Source: JAWXCE01 sp034440495
GTDB taxonomy: Bacteria > Pseudomonadota > Alphaproteobacteria > Rhizobiales > Rhodomicrobiaceae
Assembly: GCA_034440495.1 (NCBI GenBank)
Contig: JAWXCE010000073.1
Coordinates: 1-64,000, forward strand
DNA length: 64,000 nucleotides
Reading direction: 5' to 3'
Below are positions 55,876 to 64,000 of this stretch, one piece after another (the stretch's first letter is position 1; each line of letters starts with the position of its first letter). The position numbers and the translations under genes were made by a program. The notes beneath the pieces are model-generated. The model was not told where the DNA came from and did no database searches. It saw nothing but the letters and a program-made list of their open reading frames with translations.

Positions 55876-57891
55876 TTAGTTATCCAGGAAGCTGCGGAGC
55901 TTCCGGCTGCGACTTGGGTGCTTGAGCTTGCGCAACGCCTTGGCCTCGATCTGCCGTATGCGCTCGCGCGTGACGCTGAACTGCTGGCCAACTTCCTCCA
56001 GCGTGTGGTCGGTGTTCATGCCGATGCCGAAGCGCATCCGCAGCACGCGTTCCTCGCGCGGCGTGAGTGACGCCAGCACGCGCGTGGTGGTTTCGCGCAG
56101 GTTGGAGTTGATCGCCGAATCGATCGGCAAGATCGCGTTCTTGTCCTCGATGAAATCACCGAGATGGCTATCTTCCTCATCGCCAATTGGCGTTTCGAGG
56201 CTGATCGGCTCCTTGGCGATTTTCAGCACCTTGCGCACTTTTTCCAGCGGCATAGCGAGCTTCTCGGCTAGCTCTTCCGGCGTCGGCTCACGGCCAATCT
56301 CGTGCAGCATCTGACGGCTGGTGCGCACGATCTTATTGATCGTCTCGATCATATGCACGGGGATGCGGATGGTGCGCGCTTGGTCTGCGATAGAGCGCGT
56401 AATCGCCTGCCGTATCCACCACGTGGCGTAGGTCGAAAACTTGTAACCGCGCCGATACTCGAACTTATCAACCGCTTTCATGAGGCCGATGTTGCCTTCC
56501 TGAATCAAGTCGAGGAATTGAAGGCCACGGTTCGTATATTTTTTCGCAATGGAGATAACGAGACGCAAGTTCGCCTCGACCATTTCCTTCTTGGCCTGCC
56601 GCGCTTCCTTCTCGCCCTTCTGAACGATCTTCACGATGCGGCGATACTCGGCGATGTCGAGGCCGGTCTCTGACGCGAGCTGCTGAATTTCCGTGCGGAT
56701 ATCCTCGATCTTTTCGCCTTCGCACTCGACGAAATTTTTCCAGCCCTTGGTTTTGAGGGCGCCAACGCGCGCCGTCCAGTTTGGATCAAGCTCGCGGCCC
56801 TGATACTCGGACAGAAACTCGTCGCGGCGCACGCCATAGGAATCGCCAAGACGCATCAGGCGGCCTTCAAAGCCCATCAGGCGCTTGTTGATGTCGTAAA
56901 GCTGCTCGACCAGCGACTCGATGCGATTCGCGTTCAGCGACAGGCTTTTCACATCGCCGATGATGTCCGTCTTAAGCTTTTTCGCCCGTTTTTCCTGACC
57001 GGACGTCAGGTGATCGTCCTGGAGCTGTTTCTCCATCGACGCATCTTGCAGCTTGCGCAGCTTTTTATAGTTGCCCGCGATATTGTCGAACGTCTCCAGC
57101 ACTTTCGGCTTGAGTTCGGCCTCCATGGCGGCGAGAGAGACGCTGTTCGCCATCTCGTCCTCGTCGTCCATCATGTCTTCTTCGGAGGGGCGCGGCTGAC
57201 CTTCCGGCTGCTCGGCCTCCAAAACTTCCTCAGGCTCGATCTCGACAGTATGTTGGCCTGGCATTGCGCCGTTGCCAGCCAGCCCCTCAGGCGGGCGTGC
57301 AAAGGGGCCGGCATAGGTCGCTTCGAGGTCGATAATGTCGCGAAGCAGGATTTTAGCGTCGTTCAGTTCATCGCGCCAGATGATGATGGCCTGGAACGTA
57401 AGCGGGCTTTCGCAAAGCCCTGCGATCATAGCCTCGCGGCCGGCCTCGATGCGCTTGGCGATAGCGATTTCGCCCTCGCGCGAGAGCAACTCGACCGACC
57501 CCATTTCGCGCAGATACATGCGCACCGGATCGTCGGTGCGGTCGGTCGGCTCAAGGCTTTTTTCCTGCTTGACCGGCAACTGACTCGACATGGTGCCGTC
57601 GTCTTCCTCGTCGGCCGCGATTTCGGCAACGCTTCCCGCCTCGTCAGCCTCCTCGACATCTACAACGTTGACACCGATGTCAGAGAACATCGATAAAATG
57701 TCTTCGATCTGTTCGGATGTCACTTCCTCAGACGGCATAACCTCGTTGATTTCGTCATGGGTCACGTAGCCACGGGTTTTGCCAAGCTTGATGAGGCGCT
57801 TCACCGCCTGATCAGACATGTCCAGCAACGGGCTGTCAGGCGTTTCGGATGCGGCGGTGTCTTGATCGTCAGTTTTCGCGGTCGTCGCCAT
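55876..57891 (-). CDS. rpoD: RNA polymerase primary sigma factor
   Basis: RpoD directs RNA polymerase to housekeeping promoters. Region 1.1 is at the N-terminus, region 1.2 includes [13 protein letters not shown], and a long acidic non-conserved insert follows. Region 2 has [20 protein letters not shown] and [17 protein letters not shown]; region 4 has [20 protein letters not shown]. It has 671 residues from the ATG at 57891, which follows GGAGTAGAC; a start six codons upstream is less likely. It lies downstream of dnaG with about 240 bases between, and has its own terminator. Confidence 0.96.
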   Translation of the reverse strand: MATTAKTDDQDTAASETPDSPLLDMSDQAVKRLIKLGKTRGYVTHDEINEVMPSEEVTSEQIEDILSMFSDIGVNVVDVEEADEAGSVAEIAADEEDDGTMSSQLPVKQEKSLEPTDRTDDPVRMYLREMGSVELLSREGEIAIAKRIEAGREAMIAGLCESPLTFQAIIIWRDELNDAKILLRDIIDLEATYAGPFARPPEGLAGNGAMPGQHTVEIEPEEVLEAEQPEGQPRPSEEDMMDDEDEMANSVSLAAMEAELKPKVLETFDNIAGNYKKLRKLQDASMEKQLQDDHLTSGQEKRAKKLKTDIIGDVKSLSLNANRIESLVEQLYDINKRLMGFEGRLMRLGDSYGVRRDEFLSEYQGRELDPNWTARVGALKTKGWKNFVECEGEKIEDIRTEIQQLASETGLDIAEYRRIVKIVQKGEKEARQAKKEMVEANLRLVISIAKKYTNRGLQFLDLIQEGNIGLMKAVDKFEYRRGYKFSTYATWWIRQAITRSIADQARTIRIPVHMIETINKIVRTSRQMLHEIGREPTPEELAEKLAMPLEKVRKVLKIAKEPISLETPIGDEEDSHLGDFIEDKNAILPIDSAINSNLRETTTRVLASLTPREERVLRMRFGIGMNTDHTLEEVGQQFSVTRERIRQIEAKALRKLKHPSRSRKLRSFLDN

Positions 57892-58130
57892 GTCTACTCC
57901 AGACGTCATTCAAAATTTCATTACTCTAACGATACAACGCTTCAGGAAGGATAAATATCCTGCCATCCGAAATGTCTGATCCTTAATAAAAGAGACGCCA
58001 AAAGCCTGATGCTACAAACGGGATGTTAAGCATGATCGGATGAGGATTAAGACAATCCATGAATATCCAGCTATACTTCAAGCGTTAAAGCTCCCTTAAC
58101 GCAATTCATCGAGTCGATTACCTTTCGAGA
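57892..58130. promoter_or_regulatory. dnaG-rpoD intergenic region
   Basis: About 240 bases between dnaG and rpoD on the minus strand. A 7-base hairpin GCGTTAA (58082-58088) / TTAACGC (58096-58102) lies just past the dnaG stop. No long T-run follows, so it is not a strong terminator. The rpoD promoter presumably lies here. Confidence 0.45.
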
Positions 58131-60071
58131 TCATATCTCCTGTGTGGCCAAAGCGTAACCGTCGATCAACGCTTCCTGACCATCGCCAGCCGTAAGCTGT
58201 CTGTTCAAATCCAGCAGCCTCAGAAGATTTTCCTCGCTCAAGTCCTGATCGTATGCCTGTGTTGCCGCTTCTAGCTCCGGTTTCAACGACGACTTACGGT
58301 GCAACGCCACCATTTGCCGCCAGCCGATTGCGACGCTCTGGTATGGTGCGTCAGGCTGCGAGTGCCAATCACATTGGTGAGTTATAGCTTGCTTTACCCG
58401 GGCCAGTACAGCGCCAAGTCCCCTATTCGTCAATTGATTGCGCAACGCATCTTTGTCAAGAGGATTCGAGATCGCGTGGATGTCAATTATGACATCGCGT
58501 AACCGGTTCAACTCAGCCGTCTTGAATATAAGCGTCATCGCGTCTTCAGATGTCTCATCCAAGAGGTGGGGATGATTGATGAGAATGGATAGTATTGTCG
58601 CTTCGCGCTGGAATAACTTTGCTGCGCCATCCCCCTGCACCAGCGCGCTTTGCAGCAGGCTTGTCGAGGCTGGCGAAGGCGCGAAATTTCTTATCTGACC
58701 GCGAGGCCCACGGTCGTCGCTACGTTTGGCAGACCTTTGGCCGTCTCTCGACCCCGCAAACTGCTGCGACCTGGCCTGTGGCCTGTTGAAATCAGTGCGC
58801 TTGGGGTTCAGCAGTTTCCAAAGCCGCTGCTCAAGTTCCTTGAGATAGTAATGGCTGACATCGCGGTCGGCAATCGACGCGGCGCGCGCCTTCAGCCGGC
58901 TTTTCAGCCCCGCCTGCGCTTCGGGCGTGGCCGGAGCGGCGCCGTCAATTTCCATCATCCACAGCACATCGATCAACGGACGCGCGGCCTTGATGACAGC
59001 CTCCACCGCCGCCGGGCCGCTGGCGCGCAGTAGATCGTCCGGGTCGAGGCCATCTGGCAGGAACGCGAACCGCAGCGTCGCGCCCGGTTTTACATGCGGC
59101 AACGCCACATCGAGCGCGCGGAACGCCGCCTTGCGCCCAGCCGTATCGCCGTCAAAGCACAGGATCGGCTCGTCCGCCATACGCCACAGCAAGTTGAGCT
59201 GATCCTCCGTTAGCGCCGTACCCAGCGGCGCGACCGCGTTCGGAAATCCCGCCCGCGCCAGCGCGATCACATCCACATAGCCTTCGGCGACGATGATTTC
59301 CTTGCGGTCGTAAGCGCATTTGCGCGCGTTGTGTGCGTTGAACAGCACCGAACCTTTGTGAAACAGCGGCGTTTCAGGCGAGTTCAGATATTTGGGCTGC
59401 TGATCGGCCTTCAGCGCCCGCCCGCCAAACGCGATGACAGCGCCGGACAGGTTCATGATCGGAAACATCAGCCGGTTGCGGAATCGGTCATAGGGCGTAG
59501 CGATGTCCTCGCCCGAAATGAGCATCCCCGTGCGCGCCGCTTCTTCAGCGCTAAAGCCAAGACTGGCCAGATACGTTTTCAGTTTATCGCGGCTCTCGGG
59601 CGCATAGCCGAGCCGAAAACTGGCGATTTCAGCGTCCGAAACGCCGCGCCTCGCGAGGTAGTCACGCGCCTCACGCCCGACGCCCCCGCGCAGCTCCCGC
59701 TCGAAAAACGCCGCCGCCGCCTCCGTTACGCGCCGCAACCGGTCGAATTCAGCCTCGCGCTCCTGCTGCCTCGGTTCCGGCATGGGCAGCGGCACGCCCG
59801 CCTCCTTCGCCAGCCGCTCGACAGCTTCGGCAAACGACAGTCCCTCGGTCGTCATCACAAACTTGAAAACGTCGCCATGCTCGCCGGACGAAAAGCAGTG
59901 ATAAAAGCCCTTCTGGTCGTTGACCGTAAACGATGGCGATTTCTCGGCTTTGAAAGGCGACAGCCCGGCATACTCGCGCCCCTGCCGCTTCAGCTTCACG
60001 CGCCGCGCGACGACCTGGCTGACCGGCAGCCGCTGGCGAATTTCATCGAGCAGGAAAGGCGGAAAGCGCAT
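58131..60071 (-). CDS. dnaG: DNA primase
   Basis: DnaG makes RNA primers for replication. The N-terminal zinc-type domain appears as LSPFKAEKSPSFTVNDQKG and YHCFSSGEHGD: two of the usual zinc ligands are replaced, as is common in Rhizobiales primases. The Toprim acidic residues are visible in EIIVAEGYVDVIAL and CFDGDTAGRKAAFRA. The C-terminal DnaB-interacting region follows. The ATG at 60071 follows AGGAGG, giving 646 residues; the longer upstream frame overlaps the divergent toxin region. Confidence 0.95.
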   Translation of the reverse strand: MRFPPFLLDEIRQRLPVSQVVARRVKLKRQGREYAGLSPFKAEKSPSFTVNDQKGFYHCFSSGEHGDVFKFVMTTEGLSFAEAVERLAKEAGVPLPMPEPRQQEREAEFDRLRRVTEAAAAFFERELRGGVGREARDYLARRGVSDAEIASFRLGYAPESRDKLKTYLASLGFSAEEAARTGMLISGEDIATPYDRFRNRLMFPIMNLSGAVIAFGGRALKADQQPKYLNSPETPLFHKGSVLFNAHNARKCAYDRKEIIVAEGYVDVIALARAGFPNAVAPLGTALTEDQLNLLWRMADEPILCFDGDTAGRKAAFRALDVALPHVKPGATLRFAFLPDGLDPDDLLRASGPAAVEAVIKAARPLIDVLWMMEIDGAAPATPEAQAGLKSRLKARAASIADRDVSHYYLKELEQRLWKLLNPKRTDFNRPQARSQQFAGSRDGQRSAKRSDDRGPRGQIRNFAPSPASTSLLQSALVQGDGAAKLFQREATILSILINHPHLLDETSEDAMTLIFKTAELNRLRDVIIDIHAISNPLDKDALRNQLTNRGLGAVLARVKQAITHQCDWHSQPDAPYQSVAIGWRQMVALHRKSSLKPELEAATQAYDQDLSEENLLRLLDLNRQLTAGDGQEALIDGYALATQEI

Positions 60072-60278
60072 GTAATACCTCCTGGTGATCAGCCTAACCG
60101 ATTCGCTGCCCCAGGGGCGCGAGCTAAACCCAGACCCCGTTTTCCACATATTGCGTTCGCTGGAATCGCACATGTTGTGGTCGGAGCACTGCATATTGCG
60201 CGGAATCGGATAGCGTCGTGATTGGGCGGGAGAATAATTTGTTCAATAAATGGGCGGTACTATAGGAATTTACTCCCG

Positions 60279-60587
60279 ATGACGCATGCATGGGCAAAAC
60301 GTAAACGAAGTCTTTTTCAGTTTTTTGATTGGGACGAGACAAAACGCCGACGAAATTTAGAAAAGCACGGCATCGACTTAGTGGCCGCTTCAAAAATATT
60401 CTCGTGTCGCTTCATGGATAAGCGTTCACCGCACCAAAACGAAGAACGTTTCTTGGCTGTCGGAGTTTTAAGCGACATTGAGATTACAGTCGTATATACT
60501 CAACGATTCAGAACCTGTAGAATCATATCCGCGCGCAGAGCGAGGACAAATGAGCGAAAAGCATATTACCAGAGTTTCAGCCGCTGA
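60279..60587 (+). CDS. brnT: BrnT-family toxin
   Basis: BrnT is a ribonuclease toxin with a RelE-like fold neutralised by BrnA. FFDWDETKRRRNLEKHGIDL, then EERFLAVGVLSDIEITVVYT and RIISARRARTNERKAYY are the family signatures. The start at 60279 gives 102 residues; an upstream frame start adds a leader absent in the family. brnA overlaps its 3' end by 38 bases on the same strand, the normal arrangement. The pair is divergent from dnaG. Confidence 0.9.
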   Translation: MTHAWAKRKRSLFQFFDWDETKRRRNLEKHGIDLVAASKIFSCRFMDKRSPHQNEERFLAVGVLSDIEITVVYTQRFRTCRIISARRARTNERKAYYQSFSR

Positions 60588-60864
60588 GCTGAACATGCTA
60601 AAAGATAAGACGGATTACGAGCGGCTGCGCAACCTGACGGACGAGGACATCGCCGCCGCAGTCGCGGATGATCCGGACGCCGCGCCCATCGACCTGGACT
60701 GGTCGGATGCCGAGGTTATCATTCCACCCGCCAAGACCGCGATCAGCATCCGCGTGGACGCCGACGTGCTCGACTACTTTAAGGCCACCGGCCAGGGCTA
60801 TCAAACACGCATCAACGCGGTGCTGCGGCGCTACATGGACCGGCAAAAGGCGAAGGCGGGTTAG
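60550..60864 (+). CDS. brnA: BrnA-family antitoxin
   Basis: BrnA binds BrnT and represses the operon. The N-terminal half is charged and flexible (DKTDYERLRNLTDEDIAA). The C-terminal ribbon-helix-helix part is AISIRVDADVLDYFKATGQGY, then QTRINAVLRRYMD, which binds DNA as a dimer. Its ATG at 60550 overlaps brnT. Its 3' end overlaps the convergent exported-protein gene by four bases. It has 104 residues. Confidence 0.9.
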   Translation: MSEKHITRVSAAELNMLKDKTDYERLRNLTDEDIAAAVADDPDAAPIDLDWSDAEVIIPPAKTAISIRVDADVLDYFKATGQGYQTRINAVLRRYMDRQKAKAG

Positions 60865-61241
60865 CGGGCGCGGATGCAAAGCTGGGCTTGCGCGACGCAT
60901 TTTTGCTCCTGGCCGATGGCGCCGCCGAAATCGATGTAATTTTTGCACATTACTTTGCGGTCTTTGACGACGAGGCCGACTTTGCCGGATGCTGTTAGGC
61001 GGCTTTTGGCCTGATCTAGCGCGTTGTCGAGATTGCCTTCGGCATAAGCCCGCGTTTTCTCCTCGCCAAAATATGCCGCGACAGCAGCAATGGTCTGGCA
61101 ATTGGTCACGGCTATTTTCGCGGGCTTTGGTTTGGGCTTCAGGGTTTGAACCTGTGCGGCGGCTGGCACGAGGCACACCAGGCCGGAAGCCAGCATGCAG
61201 ACAACGGTAAGCAGAACAAGATGTGTTGAGCGCATAGTCAT
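60861..61241 (-). CDS. Exported hypothetical protein with four cysteines
   Basis: A signal peptide covers about residues 1-30 (HLVLLTVVCMLASGLVCL, ending PAAAQ). The mature part is basic at the start (TLKPKPKPAK) and has four cysteines (TNCQ, VMCK, QKCV, QLC) that could form two disulfides. It is 126 residues long and the family is not recognised. Its ATG overlaps the stop of the CitE-like gene by ATGA, so it is coupled to that gene. It converges on brnA. Confidence 0.7.
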   Translation of the reverse strand: MTMRSTHLVLLTVVCMLASGLVCLVPAAAQVQTLKPKPKPAKIAVTNCQTIAAVAAYFGEEKTRAYAEGNLDNALDQAKSRLTASGKVGLVVKDRKVMCKNYIDFGGAIGQEQKCVAQAQLCIRAR

Positions 61242-62107
61242 TCCTTGGCGATGGCGTCGGCGAAGTCGATGGTACGATGCGCCAACTCGGCGTGTAGCAG
61301 TTCCACCATGCGGCCATCAAGGGGGATGACGCCTTTGCCCTGATTTTCCGGAAGCGCGAACGCGGCGATGATTTTGCGCGCGTGCGCCACGTCCTCCGGC
61401 GAAGGCGCAAACGCTTCGTTCGCGGCGCCGATCTGACTTGGGTGGATAATATGCTTGCCGTCCATGCCCAGCTTGCGGCCGAGCGCGGAATCGGCGGCAA
61501 AACCCGGCTCGTCCTTAAAGTCGTTGAACACGCCGTCGATCATATCGACCCCATGCGCGCGCGCCGCTAGCAGGCACGATGAAATCCAGGCGAGCATCGG
61601 AAGCCGGTCAGGCGTTAGCGCAATGCGCGTCTGTTTGGCGATGTCGTTCGGGCCGATAATAAAAGCGGCAATCGGATAAGCCGGATGGCTGGCCTTCGCC
61701 GCAATGTCCTTGATGTGCAAAATAGCGAGCGGCGTTTCAATCATCAGCCAGAGAGCAATTCCAGGCGCATTTCGCGCCAGCAGCCGCGCCCGCGCCATAT
61801 CGACATCCTCGGCGGTTTCGACCTTTGGCAGCACAAGCCCATGCGCCCCGGCCGTTGCCGCCAAGTCGGCCTCGCCCAAGGCCGTAGATAGCGAATTGAT
61901 GCGGACTAGGACTTCACGGCGTCCGAATCCGCCTTTTTGCACGGCGGCGACCACCTGCGCGCGGGCAATGTCCTTCGCGTCGGGCGCCACGGTGTCTTCG
62001 AGATCGAACATTAGGCAATCGGCCGCGAGGCCCGCCGCCTTTTCGAGAGCGCGGGCATTGGAGCCGGGCATACTGAGGACGCTGCGGCGCGGGCGGATTG
62101 CTGTCAT
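61238..62107 (-). CDS. HpcH/HpaI aldolase/citrate lyase family protein (CoA-ester lyase type)
   Basis: The 289-residue protein resembles CitE and malyl-CoA lyase-like enzymes: RSVLSMPGSNARALEKAAGL at the N-terminus binds CoA, the acidic DLEDTV holds the metal, and KVETAEDV, MIETPLAI and GPNDIAKQT follow in order. The product probably cleaves a CoA ester such as malyl- or citramalyl-CoA, but the substrate cannot be told. It overlaps the downstream exported protein gene by four bases and is divergent from the pyridoxal kinase gene. Confidence 0.88.
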   Translation of the reverse strand: MTAIRPRRSVLSMPGSNARALEKAAGLAADCLMFDLEDTVAPDAKDIARAQVVAAVQKGGFGRREVLVRINSLSTALGEADLAATAGAHGLVLPKVETAEDVDMARARLLARNAPGIALWLMIETPLAILHIKDIAAKASHPAYPIAAFIIGPNDIAKQTRIALTPDRLPMLAWISSCLLAARAHGVDMIDGVFNDFKDEPGFAADSALGRKLGMDGKHIIHPSQIGAANEAFAPSPEDVAHARKIIAAFALPENQGKGVIPLDGRMVELLHAELAHRTIDFADAIAKE

Positions 62108-62212
62108 GGAAACTTCCTTCGATTTTTTGCGCCGGACGCGATATTCTGTTTAAGCGTGGTTCAAGTTTAGCGAACAAGCGCGTGCGGATAAAGTTCAACG
62201 AAGGTTTTGGCC

Positions 62213-63076
62213 ATGGCGGCGGTACTCCTTTTTTCATCGCAGGTGGCGCATGGGCATGTCGGCAACTCGGCGATGCAATTCGCATTGCAACGGCTGGGCG
62301 TAAACTGCGCGGCGGTCCCATCGATTTTTCTATCGAACCGCCCGGACTACGCCGCCGTTCATCATACCCAGACGGCGGTCGAAACCTGCGACGGCGTGCT
62401 GAGCGCCCTTGAGGCAAACGGGTGGATGAACGATCTGCGCGCTATCATTACTGGCTATTTGCCGAGCGAAGCGCATGTTGCGCTCGCGGCAAGGTGGATT
62501 GAGCGGCTCCGTGCGGCCAATCCCGCCGTTCTTTACATCTGCGATCCCGTGATTGGCGATGAACCAGACGGCGTCTATCTGGATGAAGCGGCGGCGCGGG
62601 CGGTGCGCGACCAGTTAATTCCTCTTGCGCAGATCGCAACGCCCAACCGCTTTGAACTTTCATGGCTGACGGGTTTGAGCGCCAACACATCCGGTGAAAC
62701 CGTTAACGCCGCGCGGGCGCTTGGGCTAAACACGGTGCTGGTGACGTCGTCGCCCGCCGAGAATGAAACGCGGCTCGCAAATACACTCGTACTTCCTGCC
62801 GAGGCCTGGATGGCGACGGTCGCGCGGCGTGAAAGCGTACCCCATGGCACGGGCGATTTTCTTGCCGCCGTATTTACCGCGCGGCTGCTGCAGGGTTACC
62901 GCGCGGAGGAAGCGCTGGCCCTCGCTACCGCCAGCATGGACGCGCTCGTGTCAGCAAGCGCTGGCTTGACTGAACTGGAAATGGCCGCATCTCAATCGGT
63001 TTGGGCAGACCCGATGCCGTGGCCGATCCACGAACTCTTCTCTACCCCGCATGCTCCCGTGCTCATGACCGCATGA
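62213..63076 (+). CDS. pdxY: Pyridoxal kinase
   Basis: The enzyme phosphorylates pyridoxal with ATP in the PLP salvage pathway. It is a ribokinase-like kinase of 287 residues with VLLFSSQVAHGHVGNSAM at the N-terminus, CDPVIGDEPDGVYL, TPNRFELSWLTG and the catalytic HGTGDFLAAVFTARLL near residue 215. The ATG at 62213 follows CGAAGG and is preferred over the TTG at 62207. The DUF429 gene overlaps its stop by ATGA. Confidence 0.9.
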   Translation: MAAVLLFSSQVAHGHVGNSAMQFALQRLGVNCAAVPSIFLSNRPDYAAVHHTQTAVETCDGVLSALEANGWMNDLRAIITGYLPSEAHVALAARWIERLRAANPAVLYICDPVIGDEPDGVYLDEAAARAVRDQLIPLAQIATPNRFELSWLTGLSANTSGETVNAARALGLNTVLVTSSPAENETRLANTLVLPAEAWMATVARRESVPHGTGDFLAAVFTARLLQGYRAEEALALATASMDALVSASAGLTELEMAASQSVWADPMPWPIHELFSTPHAPVLMTA

Positions 63077-63798
63077 CGCGTCTCGTCGCGGGCGTGGACG
63101 GCTGCCGGAGCGGCTGGATTGCAGTGTTTGTCGATGCGGACAAGTTAGGCGTCGCCACCGTCTCGTTGGTTCAGCGCTTCGACGACATCTTGCTCACAGA
63201 CGCGGTGCTTATCGCCGTCGACATACCCATTGGCCTGCCCGATTTTGTCACCCGCGACGGGCGCGGCTGCGATAAAGCGCTCCGGTCAAAACTGGGCGCG
63301 CGGCAGTCCTCCGTATTTGCGGTGCCTGCGCGGGAGGCTGTGATGCAGTTCGATTACCCGGCGGCTTGCGAGGCCGCGTTCGCCCGCTCCGACCCGCCGC
63401 GCAAGGTATCCAAGCAATGCTTTTTCCTGTTTCCAAAAATCCGGGAAGTTGATGCGGCGTTGCAAAGCTCGTCACAGGATCGGGTTTTCGAGTGTCATCC
63501 TGAAGGCGCGTTCTGGGCTATGAACGGGCAGGAGGCACTAACTGAGTCGAAAAAATTAAAATCGCGCCCGTTCGCGCCCGGCATGAGCTTGCGCCGTAGC
63601 CTGCTTACGCGCGCGGGCTTTTCCGCTGACTTTCTTGTTAGCGCGCAATTCCGCGCGGCCGATGCTGGTGAGGACGATTTTCTCGATGCCTGCGCCTGCG
63701 CTTGGACAGCAGCTCGCCGGTTGCGGGACGAGGCGATATGCTTTCCGGCCGATTCACAGGTCGATGGGCGCGGCCTGCGTATGGAAATATGGGCTTGA
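63073..63798 (+). CDS. DUF429 domain protein (predicted RNase H-like nuclease)
   Basis: This 241-residue protein has the DUF429 features: AGVDGCRSGWIAVFVD near residue 6, a second acidic stretch AVDIPIGLPD, RQSSVFAVPAREAV and ECHPEGAFWAMNG, then DDFLDACACAWTA. The family is predicted to be an RNase H-like nuclease, based on the acidic residues. The ATG at 63073 overlaps the pyridoxal kinase stop (ATGA), so the two are coupled; a link between their functions is not known. Confidence 0.85.
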   Translation: MTRLVAGVDGCRSGWIAVFVDADKLGVATVSLVQRFDDILLTDAVLIAVDIPIGLPDFVTRDGRGCDKALRSKLGARQSSVFAVPAREAVMQFDYPAACEAAFARSDPPRKVSKQCFFLFPKIREVDAALQSSSQDRVFECHPEGAFWAMNGQEALTESKKLKSRPFAPGMSLRRSLLTRAGFSADFLVSAQFRAADAGEDDFLDACACAWTAARRLRDEAICFPADSQVDGRGLRMEIWA

Positions 63799-63884
63799 AG
63801 CCCTAGCGGCCTCGTTTTGGCCGTGCTTGTTCACCAGATACGTGCATTGGCTGAAACGCCCAACCCAACACCTTAAGGAATTGC

Positions 63885-64000
63885 ATGATCGGCGCGTTAT
63901 TCGCGAAAGGGCGAAGTAGTCGCCTCAAACCTGGCATGGCGGCGCGCAATCTGGCCGTCGATCTTCTCCTCGCGGTGCTGCAGGGTAAACGCCCGCTGGA
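63885..64000 (+). CDS. rsmB: 16S rRNA (cytosine-C5)-methyltransferase RsmB, N-terminal fragment (cut by window edge)
   Basis: The frame opens with ATG 63885 after AAGGAA and runs off the right edge without a stop. The visible 38 residues include MAARNLAVDLLLAVLQGKRPLE, similar to the N-terminal NusB-like domain of RsmB-type Fmu proteins. RsmB methylates C967 of 16S rRNA. Only this short stretch supports the call; the methyltransferase domain is outside the window. Confidence 0.6.
   Translation, partial: MIGALFAKGRSSRLKPGMAARNLAVDLLLAVLQGKRPL

Overview
The window looks like chromosomal DNA of an alphaproteobacterium, most probably of the order Hyphomicrobiales (Rhizobiales). This rests on gene content and order: metX-metW near hisC-tyrC and gloB; secA beside a parvulin gene and argJ; fabA-fabB-fabI divergent from irr; cobS/cobT followed by an esterase-like phytase gene and rpmB; and dnaG before rpoD. 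GC content is fairly high, and GTG and TTG starts are common. No genus can be named from sequence alone.

Layout. 1-4612: the start of a NYN-domain gene at the left edge, then gloB, a methyltransferase, metW-metX and a small exported protein. 4878-8697: hisC-tyrC (overlapping), a ChaC-like cyclotransferase, a TetR regulator and csaA. 8807-14220: secA divergent from a periplasmic parvulin and an argJ split by an apparent one-base deletion. 14332-18811: an acyltransferase, three palindromes, cysG and a FadL-type porin with a terminator. 18960-22086: coaBC, dut, moeB and a DUF924 gene. 22104-25472: fabI-fabB-fabA divergent from irr. 25518-27217: an SH3-domain protein and a D-2-hydroxyacid dehydrogenase. 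27222-31904: a TAXI-type binding protein and a Sel1/TPR protein, divergent from a sulfite dehydrogenase, a cytochrome c and a small membrane protein. 31913-35407: pheT without pheS, two small genes and a cold-shock gene.

35719-41058 is the most accessory-looking part. It holds a GIY-YIG nuclease next to a C5-cytosine methyltransferase, directly 3' of tRNA-Leu(CAA), two broken genes, yqaA, dsbB, an orphan small gene and an HNH nuclease. 41433-49922: an esterase, gluQ, bolA, a J-domain protein, two more palindromes, and cobS-CPBP protease-cobT followed by a phytase-like gene and rpmB. 50159-55320: a DUF3108 protein, a SUV3-like helicase, an S4-domain protein and ferredoxin. 55488-64000: a small HEPN-like gene, rpoD, dnaG, the brnT-brnA toxin-antitoxin pair, a CitE-like lyase, a pyridoxal kinase, a DUF429 protein and the start of rsmB.

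Most genes are housekeeping: methionine, histidine/tyrosine and arginine synthesis, fatty-acid synthesis, coenzyme A, siroheme, cobalamin, secretion, replication and transcription. The candidates for something less described are the sulfite dehydrogenase/TAXI locus with its repeated TGCATTT control region, the GIY-YIG/methyltransferase pair beside tRNA-Leu, and the CPBP protease embedded between cobS and cobT. Three loci (argJ, 37802-38082 and 39462-40017) carry frame disruptions that are either real decay or consensus errors.
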